A stretch of DNA of 64,000 nt from Kryptolebias marmoratus (Eukaryota; Chordata; Actinopteri; Cyprinodontiformes; Rivulidae), in assembly GCF_001649575.2 (NCBI RefSeq), contig NC_051439.1, forward strand, positions 15,745,705 to 15,809,704, given 5' to 3'. Below, one piece after another: positions 38,901 to 53,900 of the stretch; positions within the stretch are counted from its first letter, which is position 1, and each line of letters starts with the position of its first letter. The position numbers and the translations under genes are program-made. The notes beneath the pieces were generated by a model, which worked only from the letters and a program-made list of their open reading frames with translations, searched no databases and had not been told where the DNA came from.

Positions 38901-41900
38901 CAATGAAAAGCTACATTTAGTGATTATTTTGTATTTGACAGACATTTTACATCATATCATTTAAAATTTTACAATTTAACACTTCAAGAGTCATTTGAAA
39001 TCTAACAAATGATCAAGATGCACTTATTCTAAGACTGCTTTGACTAATTTGAATTTGTCAAAAAGACTTCCTACATTTGTTGATTAGTTCCTATTTGTGT
39101 ATCTGTACCTGCCCTCCTCCATGCCTAAACACACAGTGGGGTTATTAGTTGTCTTTGCGTGGAGAACATGGCTGTTCTCTGGGACCTTTTCACCGTTCTC
39201 ATGAAGGTGTTCTGTTGGGACGTAGGCCATGCAGAGGATTCGAGACTCCACATTGAAACACTCTGTCACTTTAGGGCTGGAGTTCTGCATGGCCACTATG
39301 GCTATTTGACCCATCTGGTTGGTGCAACTTGCAACCTGAACAGAGATAAAGAGAACATACAGCTTTTTGCTTAACTCATTATAAAGCTAGTGGCAGATTT
39401 AAAACTGCTAGCAGGAGGGCACTGCACAGAAAACGTCAACATGAAGACCTAATTGCGTTTTCCATGCGAGACCACGTTACTTTATCCATCTCTTTTATTT
39501 TATCTCTCACCCAGACACATCCGTGGCCCACGACAGGAGTGTCAGCCGTGGTCTCCGTGTTAACGTGGGGCTCTGGATTGTGAACAGCACATTCCACCTG
39601 CCAAAAAACAGGAACACAAACAAATGAGGAAAAAGGAAAATGTCAGATGAATCGATGATTTGAGTCGCCACAACAAAATCACAAACCCCCCCCCAAAAAA
39701 CATAGGTTTCTGGTTTCTAGGCCGAGTCAACTGTAAAAGGTTAATAAAATTAAAAAGTCTCTTCAAGTGAGATCATTTTACATGTGTCTACATGTACCGA
39801 TTCTGTTCAATGCAACAAATTACTCATCTCAAAACTAGCGGACGGAGTCAGGGATTAAATCACAAACTTTGGATTGTTAGCTCCAGGCTCTAACTTCCTG
39901 TGTATCAACAGTCAGCGATGGTCAAGGTATCTATAATGAGATCTGACTTCATTCCACAGATCACCGACCTGTGAGAGATTGTACCTGCAGTCTGAACAAC
40001 TAAAGTTTCTAGCTTTGGCATGAACACATAGGTTCCTCAAACTTTCTCACAAAAAAGGCATCCTATGAGTTCACAGCTTATAGGTTTGTGGTGCAAAGCA
40101 GCAACCAGTGTAAAGCTGCCTTCGACAGTCAGTAACATCAGTAGTTTACACCTACAGTGTGCTCGTGTTAAAATAAAAGCCACTCTGCAGACATTCAGAC
40201 TGAAGCTGTTGTGTACTTAAGGCTAGCTTCACACCAGCTGCGTGGCGAGTGTGTAATATCTGTGAAAGTATGATTTTCATTTTGCTCCAGTGTTAAAATC
40301 TTAAAGCATAAACAATGGATGTGTGAAAAACACATTTCAGCTGCAACTCACAGCACACTGCAGCCTCTTGGCATTTGGAGTTTCCATGTGATGACTTTTC
40401 TCATACAAGAGCTCAATGAATTGGAACCAGGAATCCCATTAACTTCCTACTGGCAACAATCCATTTTTATATTTTCAGTGCGTTGAACCCAAGTCATAGA
40501 CATGAAAACAATACATTTTGATGATACTTTTGTTTGATTTTGGCATGTTATCAAAAGGGTCTTTCTGGCTAATTATTAGGACTACTATAATTAGCAAAAC
40601 AATTTCATCTGCACGTTGACAGATTTAAAAGGCATCTTTTTCTTTACTTCGGCTCTTTGAATGAGCGTACCAAAGAGAAAGGGAGCGAGCAGCACACACT
40701 GGATTATTGATGGTTTTAACCTTTACAATTTAAGGGCCTGGGGTGCCGCTCCAGCTCACCCAGTAAAGCGCGTGCTCCCATAAATTTAAGCTGAGGCTGT
40801 TTGAGTCCAACCTACAGCCATTTGTTGTATATCACTCTCTCCATCACCCACACCCCCCAATAAAAATGTTAGGACCCCCTGTGGGTATCAAACCCACAGC
40901 CTTTTATTACCATCTACTCTCTAACCAACTGAGCTAACCAGTCAACTGAATATGTAATGAAGAGTTAACAGGGTTCTCTTAGATCGTCAATAATATGATT
41001 ATAGTTTAATCAGATACCATAAAATAAAAACACTATTGTACTTAGAGTACGCTTAAAAACTATATTTTATAACTTCTTCATATAAAAAATATAACCTTTG
41101 GTTTGCTTTGAGCAGCAAACTTTACATTGAATAAATTATAGAAGGATTTTAAAGGACATAATTATCATTATGTCAACAACGAGCCATCATTCTGACATCT
41201 TTTTTAGGACGCTAAATCTGTTAAACATGACATTAACAGAAAAGGAAAAGGTGTGAAAAGCAATTAGCTTGGCTCGCTCATCAGGAAATCCTCCCTGAAG
41301 ATGTGTTAACACAGTCTACAGCAACAATTCACTTACTGTGTGTAGATCATACATCAAAATGAGCCGTCCATCTATCTAAAGCTGTAGACAAGAAAACTGC
41401 TTTACCTTAAACTCTTGTAGTTTTGACATAACCACAGGCATCTGTCGAAGCAGGAGAGGGTGTTTCTGCTTCTTGATTTGATTACCATCATCATCTGCAA
41501 AGAACCAGCCCTGCAGGTTGTCCTCCTCTGATTTAAAAACACAAATAGCACAGTTCAGTTGTGCACACAACACAGTCATCCGTTTTATGTTAGAGAGCGC
41601 CATGGGGTAACAGTGCAAAACCTAAATTATCAACTCAGGAATTTCACTTATTAGCCGGGACACAACTTTTGTGTTTTCGTTGGATTCAAACAACTAGAAG
41701 CCAAAAGTTATTTAGCAAAACAAAACAAGGTTATTGTGAATAATGAATAAAACAAAATAAACATACAATATTTGTATGCAGACAGAATAGGAAATAATGT
41801 GGAAATGAGACGTGGAAGTATCCAGACAGACAGTCAGTGCACTGTACCTAGAGCCAACTTTGCCATCTGTAAGTTACTGATCCATGACTGTTTAATTGCT

Positions 41901-44900
41901 GGGCTGTGTGTATTGAACACTGCACTGAAGTATGTTGGTTTTCCCATCCTGCCAAAGAAAGAAAGACAAAAACAAACGATGAGAAAAATCAAGATTATCT
42001 TGGCTACTGTCATTTGAGTCACAAACATTTGAACAGTTTCCTGATATCTACCAGAACTTTGGTTTTTTCAGCTCAATACACATGGTGATAAAGCTCCATG
42101 CAGAGGAGAAAAATGTGACAATGTCAATCATCACTCCTATAAGCAGCTTGTGCAGACACCGTGTAGCCATGTTTGCCTGCTGTGTGTGTTCAGATGTCTT
42201 GAATGCATCCCCGCAGTCAATGGCTGAAGCTGAGAAATGTTATGATTTGAAATGAAGGGATCAGGAGAGGAATGAGGGGAGCAGCTGTGTTTCCAAACAT
42301 ACCCTTGGATAATCTCAGCAGTTAAAATGCAGTACAGATGAGTGATGGAATGAGAAAGACAAATACAGAGTAAGAATCAAAAGACAAGTTCTGGTCACTG
42401 AATATGTGAACGAGCCAAAAGAAGATGCACCCTTAGGGACCATGTGGGGTCTATAATAGTATAGTAATGTGCAGCATGAATATTTGTGTTCAGCATCTGG
42501 GCAGACTCTGGTTGTAAACACTGATGTGCATTTCCTCTCTTGTGATTCACGTCTCAGATTAGAGCTGGTGGAGAAACTGGTTTATCCCAAACGTGCTCCA
42601 ATTCTCTCTCATAAAGCCAAATGCATACAGGGAAGCTACAAGGTGAAAAGGAGGGTAAAAGGGGATAAAGATAACCCTGGGATAAACAAAACACTTTAGG
42701 GGGGTGAAGGCTGAGACAGGAGACTGTTGTTGTTTGTGTTTAGCATAAGAGTTCAGATTAAGTTAAACGTATATTTATTTGTGTAAAGAAGAAACAGACT
42801 TGTCTTGTTTGCTGGGAAGCTGGAGTTGAATCCTGCACCGGTCAGCTGCCCTAATCTCCTCTTCCTTCTTCAGAATTAGCCTCTGGAGGCCTGATACCCA
42901 ATCCTGCGCCACGGTGGGATTCACGTTCTGCGCAGAAAAATATATCGGAGAACTATAATAAATCTGAAGAAAACAGTCATAATATTGAGGAGAGAATAAT
43001 TTAGGGAGATATGAGGGGGAAAACAAACAATGATGTGAATAAAAGGTATTCTGGAGGATCTTATCATTAATAGTTTATGACAAAATATATTCAGATTATG
43101 ATTTTTTTTTCTTTTCATAAATGCTGGTTAATACAAAACAGATGTTCCTGGTATATAAATGTTAACATGCAGATGGAGATTGTGTTGCATTGTTTCAGAT
43201 TATCTTGGCTGTAAACAGCATTTAGTACTATAATTTTGCTCCAGGGTGTAAAATTAGACCTTTTAAATAAAATCTTCATATTATTACCAAAAAACTACAA
43301 CCATAAAAAGTATTAATTGGTAAAAATCAACAAAAAAAATCTACAATTTCAAAAGTGATTTTTCATGGCTGGCAGTGGATCAACTGAGGACTACAGAGGG
43401 CCAACTACAACAAGTAAAAACAAGTAACAGAATATCTAGCCTTAAAAAAGAAATCACTAGTGACATCCTGACCCTTGGTGTGGCCTCAAAAACATAAAAG
43501 CCTCGATTAGAATAAGAATGCCGTCTGTGTAATTTAGGAAGTGAAATTTAGCCTTGAAACTCTCAGCAGTGTTTCTTTCCTTTCCCTTTGTCTCTTCATT
43601 AACCTCCATTCCCTGCTTCACGTATTCGGACACATGTCTCTCCAAGAGCCTCTTCATCAGTCTACCTCCCAGCCTGCTTCTGACAGACCTACCAGCACAG
43701 CATGAACAGAGCCTCACATCCTCATGCTGTGCTCCGAGAACTAAAGCTCTGCTTCAGTAATGCAGGCAGCCTTGTGTGGACACTTGATATAACAGACCTG
43801 ATTGGTCCAAATCACAACCCATGAGACACCAGTTTAGTGAAGACAAAATTATTCACTGGTATAAATTTATTAGAGAATTCTTTAAGTGATAAATCTTATT
43901 TTAACCCACTGACTCCACTGATGTGACTTTAATTAATAATTAATGTTTACGTGTTTAGTGCAGGTGTACAGTACCTGATAGTTTCCTTTCAGGTTGCTGA
44001 TCATAGTGGAGATCTGATTGACCAAACTGAGGTCATGGATTAGGTTCTGCAGGTCTTGGTACAGCTGACCGGGGCCCATGTACAGCTTGTCTACAAAGAA
44101 ACACATATCTTTTAAAAAAATAAAAATAATTTTTGTGTAATTTCACAAACAGGTAAAATGTTTTTGGCAATTCAGCAGCTGTTTAAATTCAGCAGCTGTT
44201 TAAATTCAGCAGCTGTTTAAATTCAAATTCTGTGTTCAGAGTGAAAGCATAAAAAATAAACTGGCAACAAGGAACTACTGTGACATCTAAAAGTTTTAAC
44301 TGTTAGCATTTCAGTCAAAAACTGTTGGAAACACCGACAACAACGAGCAAGGTCAGTCTGATGAGAGCAGCAGTTAGGAAAAGGACAGAAATCAATAAAG
44401 AGCAATCAGCTGGTTTCCCACAGGCAGCCCTGACAGCTCTGCAAACGTGCAAGTGATTTTCATCCATGTCTTTCTTTGTTCACAAGAACACTAATATGTA
44501 CTGTTAGCTTTCAGAGGCCAGTTTGTTTTCGCACGTTTGCTTAAAATCGCCCTTTGAGTTCTCCTTTCAAACTTCATGTGTGTGCTGCTACTAGGTACTC
44601 ATCTGTCACTGTTCATAAAAAACAAAAATCTAACCTGATGATTCCATGTGGCATAAGGAGAACAGCTAATATGCTGTAAAGTTTTACACAAACAGCACAC
44701 AAACATTCTGCTTCTATCCTTATATCACACATTTAATCAAGAATATACATTCAAAGGAACAAATCAGGTTTAACTTAATTTCTGCACAGTTTACACTGAA
44801 CCAGAGTCGTATGGCACATCCTGCAAGTGGTGGGTCTACAGGAAGAAGTTTATACATTTGAGTACAACCATGAAGAACATCACACAGACAATGACGACAA

Positions 44901-47900
44901 CATCACCACTTCTGAATGAGACCTGGCTCCAACAACAGAACTGCAAAAATAAATAGACAAAAGCTTGAGAGCATAAAGAAGGTGCACTGGAGGTTCTTTA
45001 GCACCAAAGAACCTTTTGGCTTCAGTCTCTTATCTTGTTGCTTTTTTCTCCCCCTCATCATAGTCATCTACCACTGACATTTAGGTTTCTTTAACCTCAC
45101 ACTAATACAGACCAGACCCCCACCGAAGGTCTTTTTGTCAGATTGTAGGCGCAACATAATTACAGTAACACGTTTCTAGCTTTAGTTTGTCAGCAAGACC
45201 CTGCTCACACTTGGAGAAATGCTTTGTTGTTAATAAGAACTGAAAAGCCCCTGCTAGTGCACGTGGACATGGGGCTATAAACAGGTCATGAATGATGTAT
45301 TGATGGCAGCTGCAATAGTGTATATATTTATAGTCAGCAGCAAATAAAACAGAGCTGTGTAATAATAACTGATTAATGTAATGATAGCACTGCTGAAGAA
45401 CAGAAGATTAATGGTCGTACATGGTTTGCAAAGTTTGGAACAAAGCAAAGTTTAAAGGGTTGATTTGAATTTTATTAGACATGTAGCTTGATTAATTGTT
45501 TACCAACAAGCCTGATGATGTATTTATGATGGAGCTCTACGCAGTAAATTAGCTGAAACGACATAATTTAGGTCCATAAAGGTGAAGTTTTATTCCATCT
45601 TTTGCTGTATATTATTTAATGAGCTAACACAAATAAGAAATACGATTGTTAAAGTCACTAAAGTGACCATTCCCAGAGATTAGACAGGCCCGGGGCAATC
45701 CGTTTTAACTTGGATCTAGCGTTCTGAATGGCTCTTTGTATAAGCGCCAAATAGCAAGTCTGCAAACAAAACAGTCCGGGGAGCATCAGAGCCAGGCTAG
45801 TCATTCCTGAAAAAATAAAACAAAAACAAAAAAAAACTTTGACAAAAAAACAAACAATATATCCACAAATTATGGACTTCTGTGAGAGCAGCAGGAAAAT
45901 GTAACTGCAAATGAGCAGTTTGCACGGTGGTCCATTTATCTGCAGAGCGCAGAAATAAACTAAACAAAAAGACGTTCAAAGAGTTGACATCATATGCTGG
46001 AGAAACCTTTCAAGGCCCTCTATTTGGCTGATGCCTGAGACATTTTTGGCTCAAACAGAAGAGAAACCATTGTTTCCACTTGTTAGAGATTACTAGACAA
46101 CACGCACATTTCTATCACACACAGAAAACTAAAGCTGGTTTGAAATGAACTGAGATTTATAACTTATGGTCAAGGTATGTTAAAATTAAATCATTACACC
46201 AACTTCTACAGAATCTAATGCAAATAAATGCAACTTTTAGATCACAACCCAACATTCAGACCCATGTGGCCTTTTGAGGCATTTAAGGAGACCATATTTA
46301 CACTTGTGTCATCCCGTCAGGTTAGTAATGAGGTAATGAACCTGTTGAGCAGTCTTAGCTCTAAAACCCTAAAGTCAGAGCAGATGATGATCAGGTCTGC
46401 GTGTGCCATCTGTTATCATACACTCATCTAATGACTGAACTGTTGATTTGACTCAGAAAAATAAAGGCAGAAGGATGCAGCTAACCAACACGTGACGGTG
46501 AAGGGTGAGCACACTAAATGTGACTTAAAGAGAAAAGGTAAAATGAAAAGAGCTCATTTCTGACACAAATTAACAAAGGTTTTTAGTATTCAAACAAATA
46601 GATTTAAATATACAGAAACATTTAAAAGTTCAGAATGAGATAGACATCAAAAAGCCTAAATATTAGGTTATAGAAAAAGAAAAAAAACCCCATTAAAACT
46701 GGAGGTGTGGCCGAGCTACAGAGTGCAGTGTGTAATTTAGCAGTAGTAATTCCAGCCTGCAACCACTGGCAACTAAAAGAGAGAGCCTTTGACCTCTGCT
46801 TGAACGCTCCAGCCATTTGACAGAGCAGGCGTAATGCATTATCAAAGCACACAACAACTCGGGGAAAGACCAAGACTACTTCAACACAAACCTTTAAACA
46901 CGCAAAACAACTCCTAAAATAAAAAATTGCAGCGCTGTGACCACGAAATCATATACTCTCTTTGTGCTCGTTTGTCTGATCGGAGGCTTTTAAAGTGGCC
47001 GAGCAGCTGTTTGTGACAGAGCAGAGCCCAGTGGAAAAACTGAAATCATCGGACTCAGCAGCCAGCAGACCAAAGGACTGCAGAAAGGAAAAAAAAAAAA
47101 AAAAGAAAAAAGAAAGGAAAAGCACACTCAGTGGCTGAACGGGCTGTGAAGGACACACAGAATTTGTTATTTTTTATGTAGCAAGGGTGGACAGATTGTA
47201 GTAGATAGTTTTATTTTGATTGTGGAAATCCTCAGCTATCAGTAATCAAAAATGACGGTTTACCAATTTACAGTGAGACTGTTTCGTACTTGGCTTGGCG
47301 ATGATGACCACCTTCTCCCCGGAGTGAGGGGCCGGGTACCGGCTGCTGTCGACCATGTCCTCGCTCGATCCGAACTCCAGCACCTCCACGAAGCTCAGAG
47401 GCACACTCCACTTCAGGAGGAACTTCTGGTCGAGCGGAGCTTTTCCACTGCCACTCCCACTCCCACTGCCATCCTGACATCTGTAAGAGAAATCAAGAAG
47501 GTTAGGTTGTGAAAAAGGCAATTTGGTGTTAAAAAACGTGGTTCGTCTTCTCTGCTGTGTGTGAAATAGATAAATAAGCAAAAGATATATAAAGAGGCAA
47601 ATGTCACTAATCTAAATTAACACATTTTTGTTCAAGTCAGCATATATTTCCAGGGTTATCCACTCAAGAAATGCGCTAAGAGAAAGTTTAAAGGTTAATG
47701 AGAAGCTTGGGTTGAGGTCTGCCCTACCGGATATTGGGTGTGGCGCACATGAGCACATCGTTCAGGAGGAAGAGGCGTCGCTCCTTGGTTTTGATGATTT
47801 CACCACGCTCATTGTAGACCGTCTCTACCATGTTGTCTGAACGAATCAGGTAGCGACTACCATTACTCAGCAGCTGTGGGACGAGGATAATAAGTCAGTT

Positions 47901-50900
47901 TAATCAAAAATGTTTGATGAAATCTGTTTAAGAACAAAAACGCAGCTCAGAATAGAAATGAGGAACTATGGAGGATGAAGAATAATCGGACTGTGTCAGG
48001 GTGTACTGGCTCCTGCTTCCCACAGGTTTTCTGGAACTCTTCTGTGAAAGTGCCCATTTTGGATGAAAGCATTTAAAACGTATGATTCAGAGTAATTAAA
48101 GCCCACAAAGAGCGAAACTTTACAGCCCCACATAGGAAGTCCTGTAAGCACCTGTTAGCACAAAAGCTGGAGTAGGTGGCACAGACAGACAATTATAATG
48201 TGGGATGGCTGGAGTATAAGCACACGTTGTCCATTGCTATACTCAGAATATGAACTCAAGATCAAGTGCTTGAATGGCTACTTTCACAAAAGGACAAAGA
48301 GAAAAGCCAGAGCCTGATGAGCAATCAGTTAAAAAATAAAAAATAAAACTCTCCTCTCTTAAACAATAAATACAGGAAAATCTGGCCAAATCAAAATGAC
48401 AGGCCACACAAAGTGCCTTCACCATTAATTCACATTACAAACATGCAGCCCTACAGTGAAACGTGCAGACCTTGTTAAGGTAGCGTTCGTTCACGGCCTT
48501 CGCAATGTGACGGATCTCACAGCGCTGGTCGGCTTCCCTCTTTCTCTCGTTGAGCTTCTCAGCCAACGTCTCCAGCTCGGTCAGAGCCATCTGGAGGGGC
48601 AGACGGTCTGCGTGACCCACCGGTGTGTTCTTCAGCATGTCCTGACAAAGACGACAAGAAATTCAGCATTAATCGAGCAAAGCAACAGCTTTGTGCATAT
48701 CAGTAACTCTGCTCAATTATTTCAAGCATTTGATGGAGGAATGCCTTTTTGTAATTGTTTATTCTAGCAGCATTGATGAATCTGCAGTTATTTCTCTGCT
48801 CATATATATAATAATAGTTAAAACTAAAAGACTCCAACATTTTCAGACATGAGACACAGATAAATCCTGGGCAAAGGGAAGCAGAGTTCAAAGAATAACC
48901 ATTTTACTTCAGAGGTGCTTCCCAGATGATTCAAACCAAGGGTCCTCATTTTTGAGTATGAGACTCCCTCTGCTGGTGAGTTTATATACAACATAGCTGT
49001 GATTTTTTTTAATTAAAAGAAATTACAGTAAAACATTTTCATACCTGAAGGAGCAAAATAAACTGTGGGAATCTCTGTATGGGTTTCATCATCAGGCCAT
49101 AAAGAGTCATTCTGTCACCGCTGGCTTCTTGACGATGCTGCACATGAGGACACGTTACTACATTGCAGCAATGCATATAGCAGATTTTTGTAATAAAGAA
49201 TTAAATACAAAAATAGTTACAAAAGTTTAAGACTTTTCATAGAAATGTGCAAAAACAAACATGTTTTTTTTAAAGGTAAAAAAAAAGTCTTTATGAAAGA
49301 CTAATATACAGCACATATTTCTGCACTTCAATTTCAGGGTTAGATTAATATTTTTGCATTTAGTAAGAGACTTTCCAACCTTAAGGAACTCCAGGAAGCC
49401 AGGTTTGGAGGCACACGTCTTCCTTACGACTGCCATTGCAGTGCTAAAGTTGTTCACATACTCGCTGTAGGCGTCAAGCACCATGGACTTGGAAAACTGT
49501 ACAGAAAATAAAGATTGGAAAATTTAGAAACATGTCAATACGTGATATTTAACAGGAACAGAAGTCACATTATAGTTCCCAGTTCCTTTTTTAAGCATTA
49601 ACCATAAGTGGTAAAAAAAAAAAAAAAAAAAAAATCAGTGTTACCACAACTAATCTGTAGATTAAAGTGTGTGCTTACCGATGCCACAAAGACGTCCCCT
49701 ATCATCTCCAGGCCGTCCCACTCAGCCACCCGGCTCGCCAGTGCGATCTGGAACAGGAAGTGGCACTGCAGGATCTCACGCACACGATAGAAGACCATCT
49801 TCAGCTTCCTGTCGCTGAGCAGCCTGGGCTCCATCTGGGACAGGGGCTTCTCATAATGCTGACAAAGCAGACAGCACGATGTTTAATAACCACCACTTCT
49901 TAACTAATTTGACATGTTTGCTAGCCTTACTCACACACCTCTAATATCCTCTTGAGTGCATCGAGATAGTTTTTCTCACTTTCTAAAATGGAGCCCAATA
50001 TACATCTTCTTATGAGCTGTAAATAAAAAAAAAAAGGTTGTTATAGGTCCTCAAGCGTTGCTGTGAATTCTCTTACCAGCTGTTTACCGTACTTCATGTA
50101 ACTCTTAAATGTTCATTACCTGCTGCTGCGTAAGACTTTCTGGTGTTGGACCCAGAACGGGCTCAACATTGAAACAGTCCACCTCAATAAAAAGTTCAGA
50201 CTCGTCCTCAAAACAGGTAGACTTTCTCTCTAAAAAATATAAAATAAATAAAAACTGAAGACAACTAGACCACAGTAAGAAATTACTTAAAACACAAACA
50301 GAAGAGGTAATACTTGGCATGAACATCCAAAGGCTGACCGTCTTTTCTGGATAACTTACCCTGACAGAACGACTTGGTTTTGATGAAGGAGCGCCCCTTC
50401 TTCACCGCAGCTTTGGTTTTCTCAAGTCCATCTTTAGTTCCCTCCCTGGCTGCCTTCACCAGCTTGTGCATCTTGAAGTAAATAAATAAATAAATGAATT
50501 TAAAAATAAATAGAAAATAACTCAGCCTTATGATTTCCCATGAGAAGCTTCAGCCTGTTAGGGTTTAGTTGACTTTTGTCTAAACCTATGACTAAAAAGC
50601 AACAGAGCTACATGGGACAGGAGTGTTAGAGTAGAAATGAGGATTTATGGGACAACATCAGCTGAAACTGTTCTTACACATTAGTGCCACAGTCTAAACA
50701 TGTTGCCGGTGTCTCAGTTTACTGTGGACTATGTTAGAAAACACTGTACCCCAAGCTTCACAACCTTGCGAGACTTGTACTGAAGCAGAGCGTGTTAAAC
50801 TTCACGTTAACCCATCACCACCAGGCCCACCACCACACGAGAGCAGGACGAAGGTACCACATCAGTGAGAAGACGCCAAAGAGTGGAGTTAGCCAGACGG

Positions 50901-53900
50901 CGAGACTAATTTTTCTAGCACAAAACACATGAGGTGAGCCTCGGCTAATTTACCTTCAGCTCGTGTTTCTGTTTTAACTGCTGCAGCTCTACCGTTCCCA
51001 CTGTACTTGCCATTAGATCTTTCATCTTTTTCTCATAGTGTTCTTTCAAGCGTGTCAGATCTTGGGAGAGCTAAACGAAAGCAAAGCAAGCGTTACTGGT
51101 TATGGTTTCAGAATTTTGTTTCACCTCAGGGTTTCAGGGAACTCGCTTGAGGGAACTTTCTTTTCTTAGTATTTGGAGTTAGAATCCTGACATAATATCC
51201 TTCAAGTGTTGTTTGGTTAAAAAAAAAGAAGCAAAATATTAAGATTTTATGTCCATGGGCACCTCTCTTCTTCTTCTTCTCACAGGCAATGAAAGAAAAT
51301 TAAGTGCATTCTTTTAATTAAAAAAAATTACAAAAACTGTATAAATATTTAATGAAACAGCTAGTTTTAGACAACCCAAAAACACATTTTACTTATTGTT
51401 ATTTCCTGGACCATTTTGTTTTATTTTAACATTTAAAATGAAAAATCATGAAACTCATTTCGGTATTTAGATAATTCACAATAGTTACAAAATCTTCTAT
51501 ATTACTTGTCCACAACTTCAAATTGTTTAGATGATTGAAGAGATTTTTAGGGACTCATTTCTGTTGCATCAATGATTCATCACAAAGTGAAAAACAATTC
51601 AAAGTAAAAATTATTATACTTTTTTATGCCTATAGTTGTCAAATATCCATTTTCAGCACATAAATATCACAGTACAATTGATTAAACAATAATTTTCCAC
51701 AGATATAGTGGTAACTTATCTAACTAGACATTTGTGTGAAACAGATATATGGAAGGTAGAGGGGGAAAAAAATGCAAGCATTGTTCAATATATTGACACA
51801 GGACTTGGTTACTGGCAGGAAGCCATGCTGGGAAATGGCGGGGTATTACTATACTCACATGAATCTTCTTCTGTGGTGGTTTTCCTCTCAGGAAGGCATT
51901 GGGCAGGCCGTTCTCAGGCCGACTCTCTCCGTCGCTGGCCTCGTCGTAGCTTTCAAACTCACTAGAGCTCCAGCCGTTGTCGAGGGAGCTGCTGCAGCCG
52001 CCTTCCTCACTCACCTCCACGTCATCGTAGATCATCTCATCTGGATCTGAGCGAATCCAGCGCACAGACATAAAAGATGTCAAGAAATACCGCAGCTTTG
52101 TTACACCCTTAAGTAACTTAAATAGATTTATATTGATTTCTTTAGAACACCTTCAACAATAATGGAACCTTCTAACTAAAGACAATCTTCATAAAAGTTG
52201 ATTTGTAATGTAATATTGAATAGCATGTAAGAACAATAGATAAGAATACAATAAATGTTTATTTTTTATGTTTAAAGAATAAAAATATATAAATTTTGAT
52301 AGTCTTAATGTGTTTTCAGTCACAGTAATAAGTTATTACAGCATGCAGACTCGAGATGGAAACCAAACAAACAGTGCTCCTAAACTGCACAGTACAGACA
52401 GGAACCTGGTGATTTTGTAAAATCTCAGCGTGAAAAAGAACAAGTACGAACCTGTGTTGGAGTCAGAGTTCTCTCTGGGCACATCATCATAGATCACCTC
52501 ATCCGGACCTGAACAACATGTAGAAAACCACACAACAGTTAATTCATTGCTTCTCACAACAGACACCTGGGTTACTCACACAACAATCAGAACAAAAGTA
52601 AGAAAGATCCAAAAGAACAGCAGGCACACACACACACAAGGGCCTGCTTCCTCAAACAAAAAAGGGAAGGAAGTCTCTGGGAATACAGTTGTGTCAAAAA
52701 GAAAACGAAAAAAGGATAGTGGTAGTCTGAAGGCATGAATTGAGACAATCCAAACAGCAGTATCGCCGTATTTTAACTGGATGTTAATCATCATCCCTTA
52801 CTTTCCATCCAAGCAGTATTGGCAGGATCTGCCGCCCATTTAGCCAGAGCATCTTCCTCTGTAATAGGTGGATACTCCTCACTGAAAACACTTGGAAAAA
52901 CAATACAACTTCTGTCAGTATTTACCCTGACATTTCCTGTAACTGTACAATGAAGAGAATACCTTACATATGTCTCTTAAAAAGATTCAAAATATATAAA
53001 ATTATTTATACTAGCACGTTGTGATTGTGTGTTATGGGACGCACCTATCAGCAGAGGTGATGCTAGTCCCTATGACACTCACTGAAACAGAAAAGATAAA
53101 ACGTTACATAAAGAAAACGTATAACAATATACAGTACAGTATTCTGCCAGCAGCTTCCCTCTAAGGTCCTATAGTTTATTTTAAACCAAACTTTAAAGCA
53201 ATATTTGCATAATATTCTTCAGAAAACAAACCCAATACATCATCAAAACAAAAGGATTAACTATGTTTCTAATTATAAAAATTACAAGTCTATTCTCAAC
53301 ACTTGTTCCAACCACACTCCCCACAGTGATTTGCATTGTAAAAGCAGAACATGCATAACTATTTTTCACTTTCCAAAGTTTTTTAAATCTGCCACTAGGT
53401 GTCACTAATGACTCCATTAATATAAAACTTAAAATATTTATTGCAAATGCTTCACACATTTCACTTCGGCATGCCCCTAATTTAGGATTTCTGCTGTGCT
53501 CTTGTTCTCCTAAAAATATCATGACAAGGTGATAATGTAGTTATTTTTATTTTAGTAAAAATAATCTTTCTAATTAAGACTTAAATCATTTTCAAGACTA
53601 CCAAACATTTCAAAGCCATTTGCTCAAATAAAACTGAGTATTTCAGCATGGCATGACCTTGGTAAGATAATAACAGTGAAATTAGGCTGCTGAGGCTGCC
53701 AGTCCACAAGCTGGGACTGCAAGATTTCAGAGAAACCGGAAAATCCTCACAGCCAACACAGATCTTTGGGGAGGTCTAAATTTAGTTCCTACTTCCTTGT
53801 GGCAAGGCTTTAGGAAAAACAAAAGAGAAGAAAGGACAGGGGATGGAAGCAGCTGAGACAGCGGTACGTGACGAAGCTTCGATACGCAACACACTCGGAA

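Larger units (their letters stand above)
39598..41405 (-). other. arhgef10: arhgef10 intron between coding exons 21 and 22
   Basis: 1.8-kb intron with the SINE-like element and the tRNA-Ile-like copy tail to tail near its middle; nothing else recognised. Confidence 0.75.
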
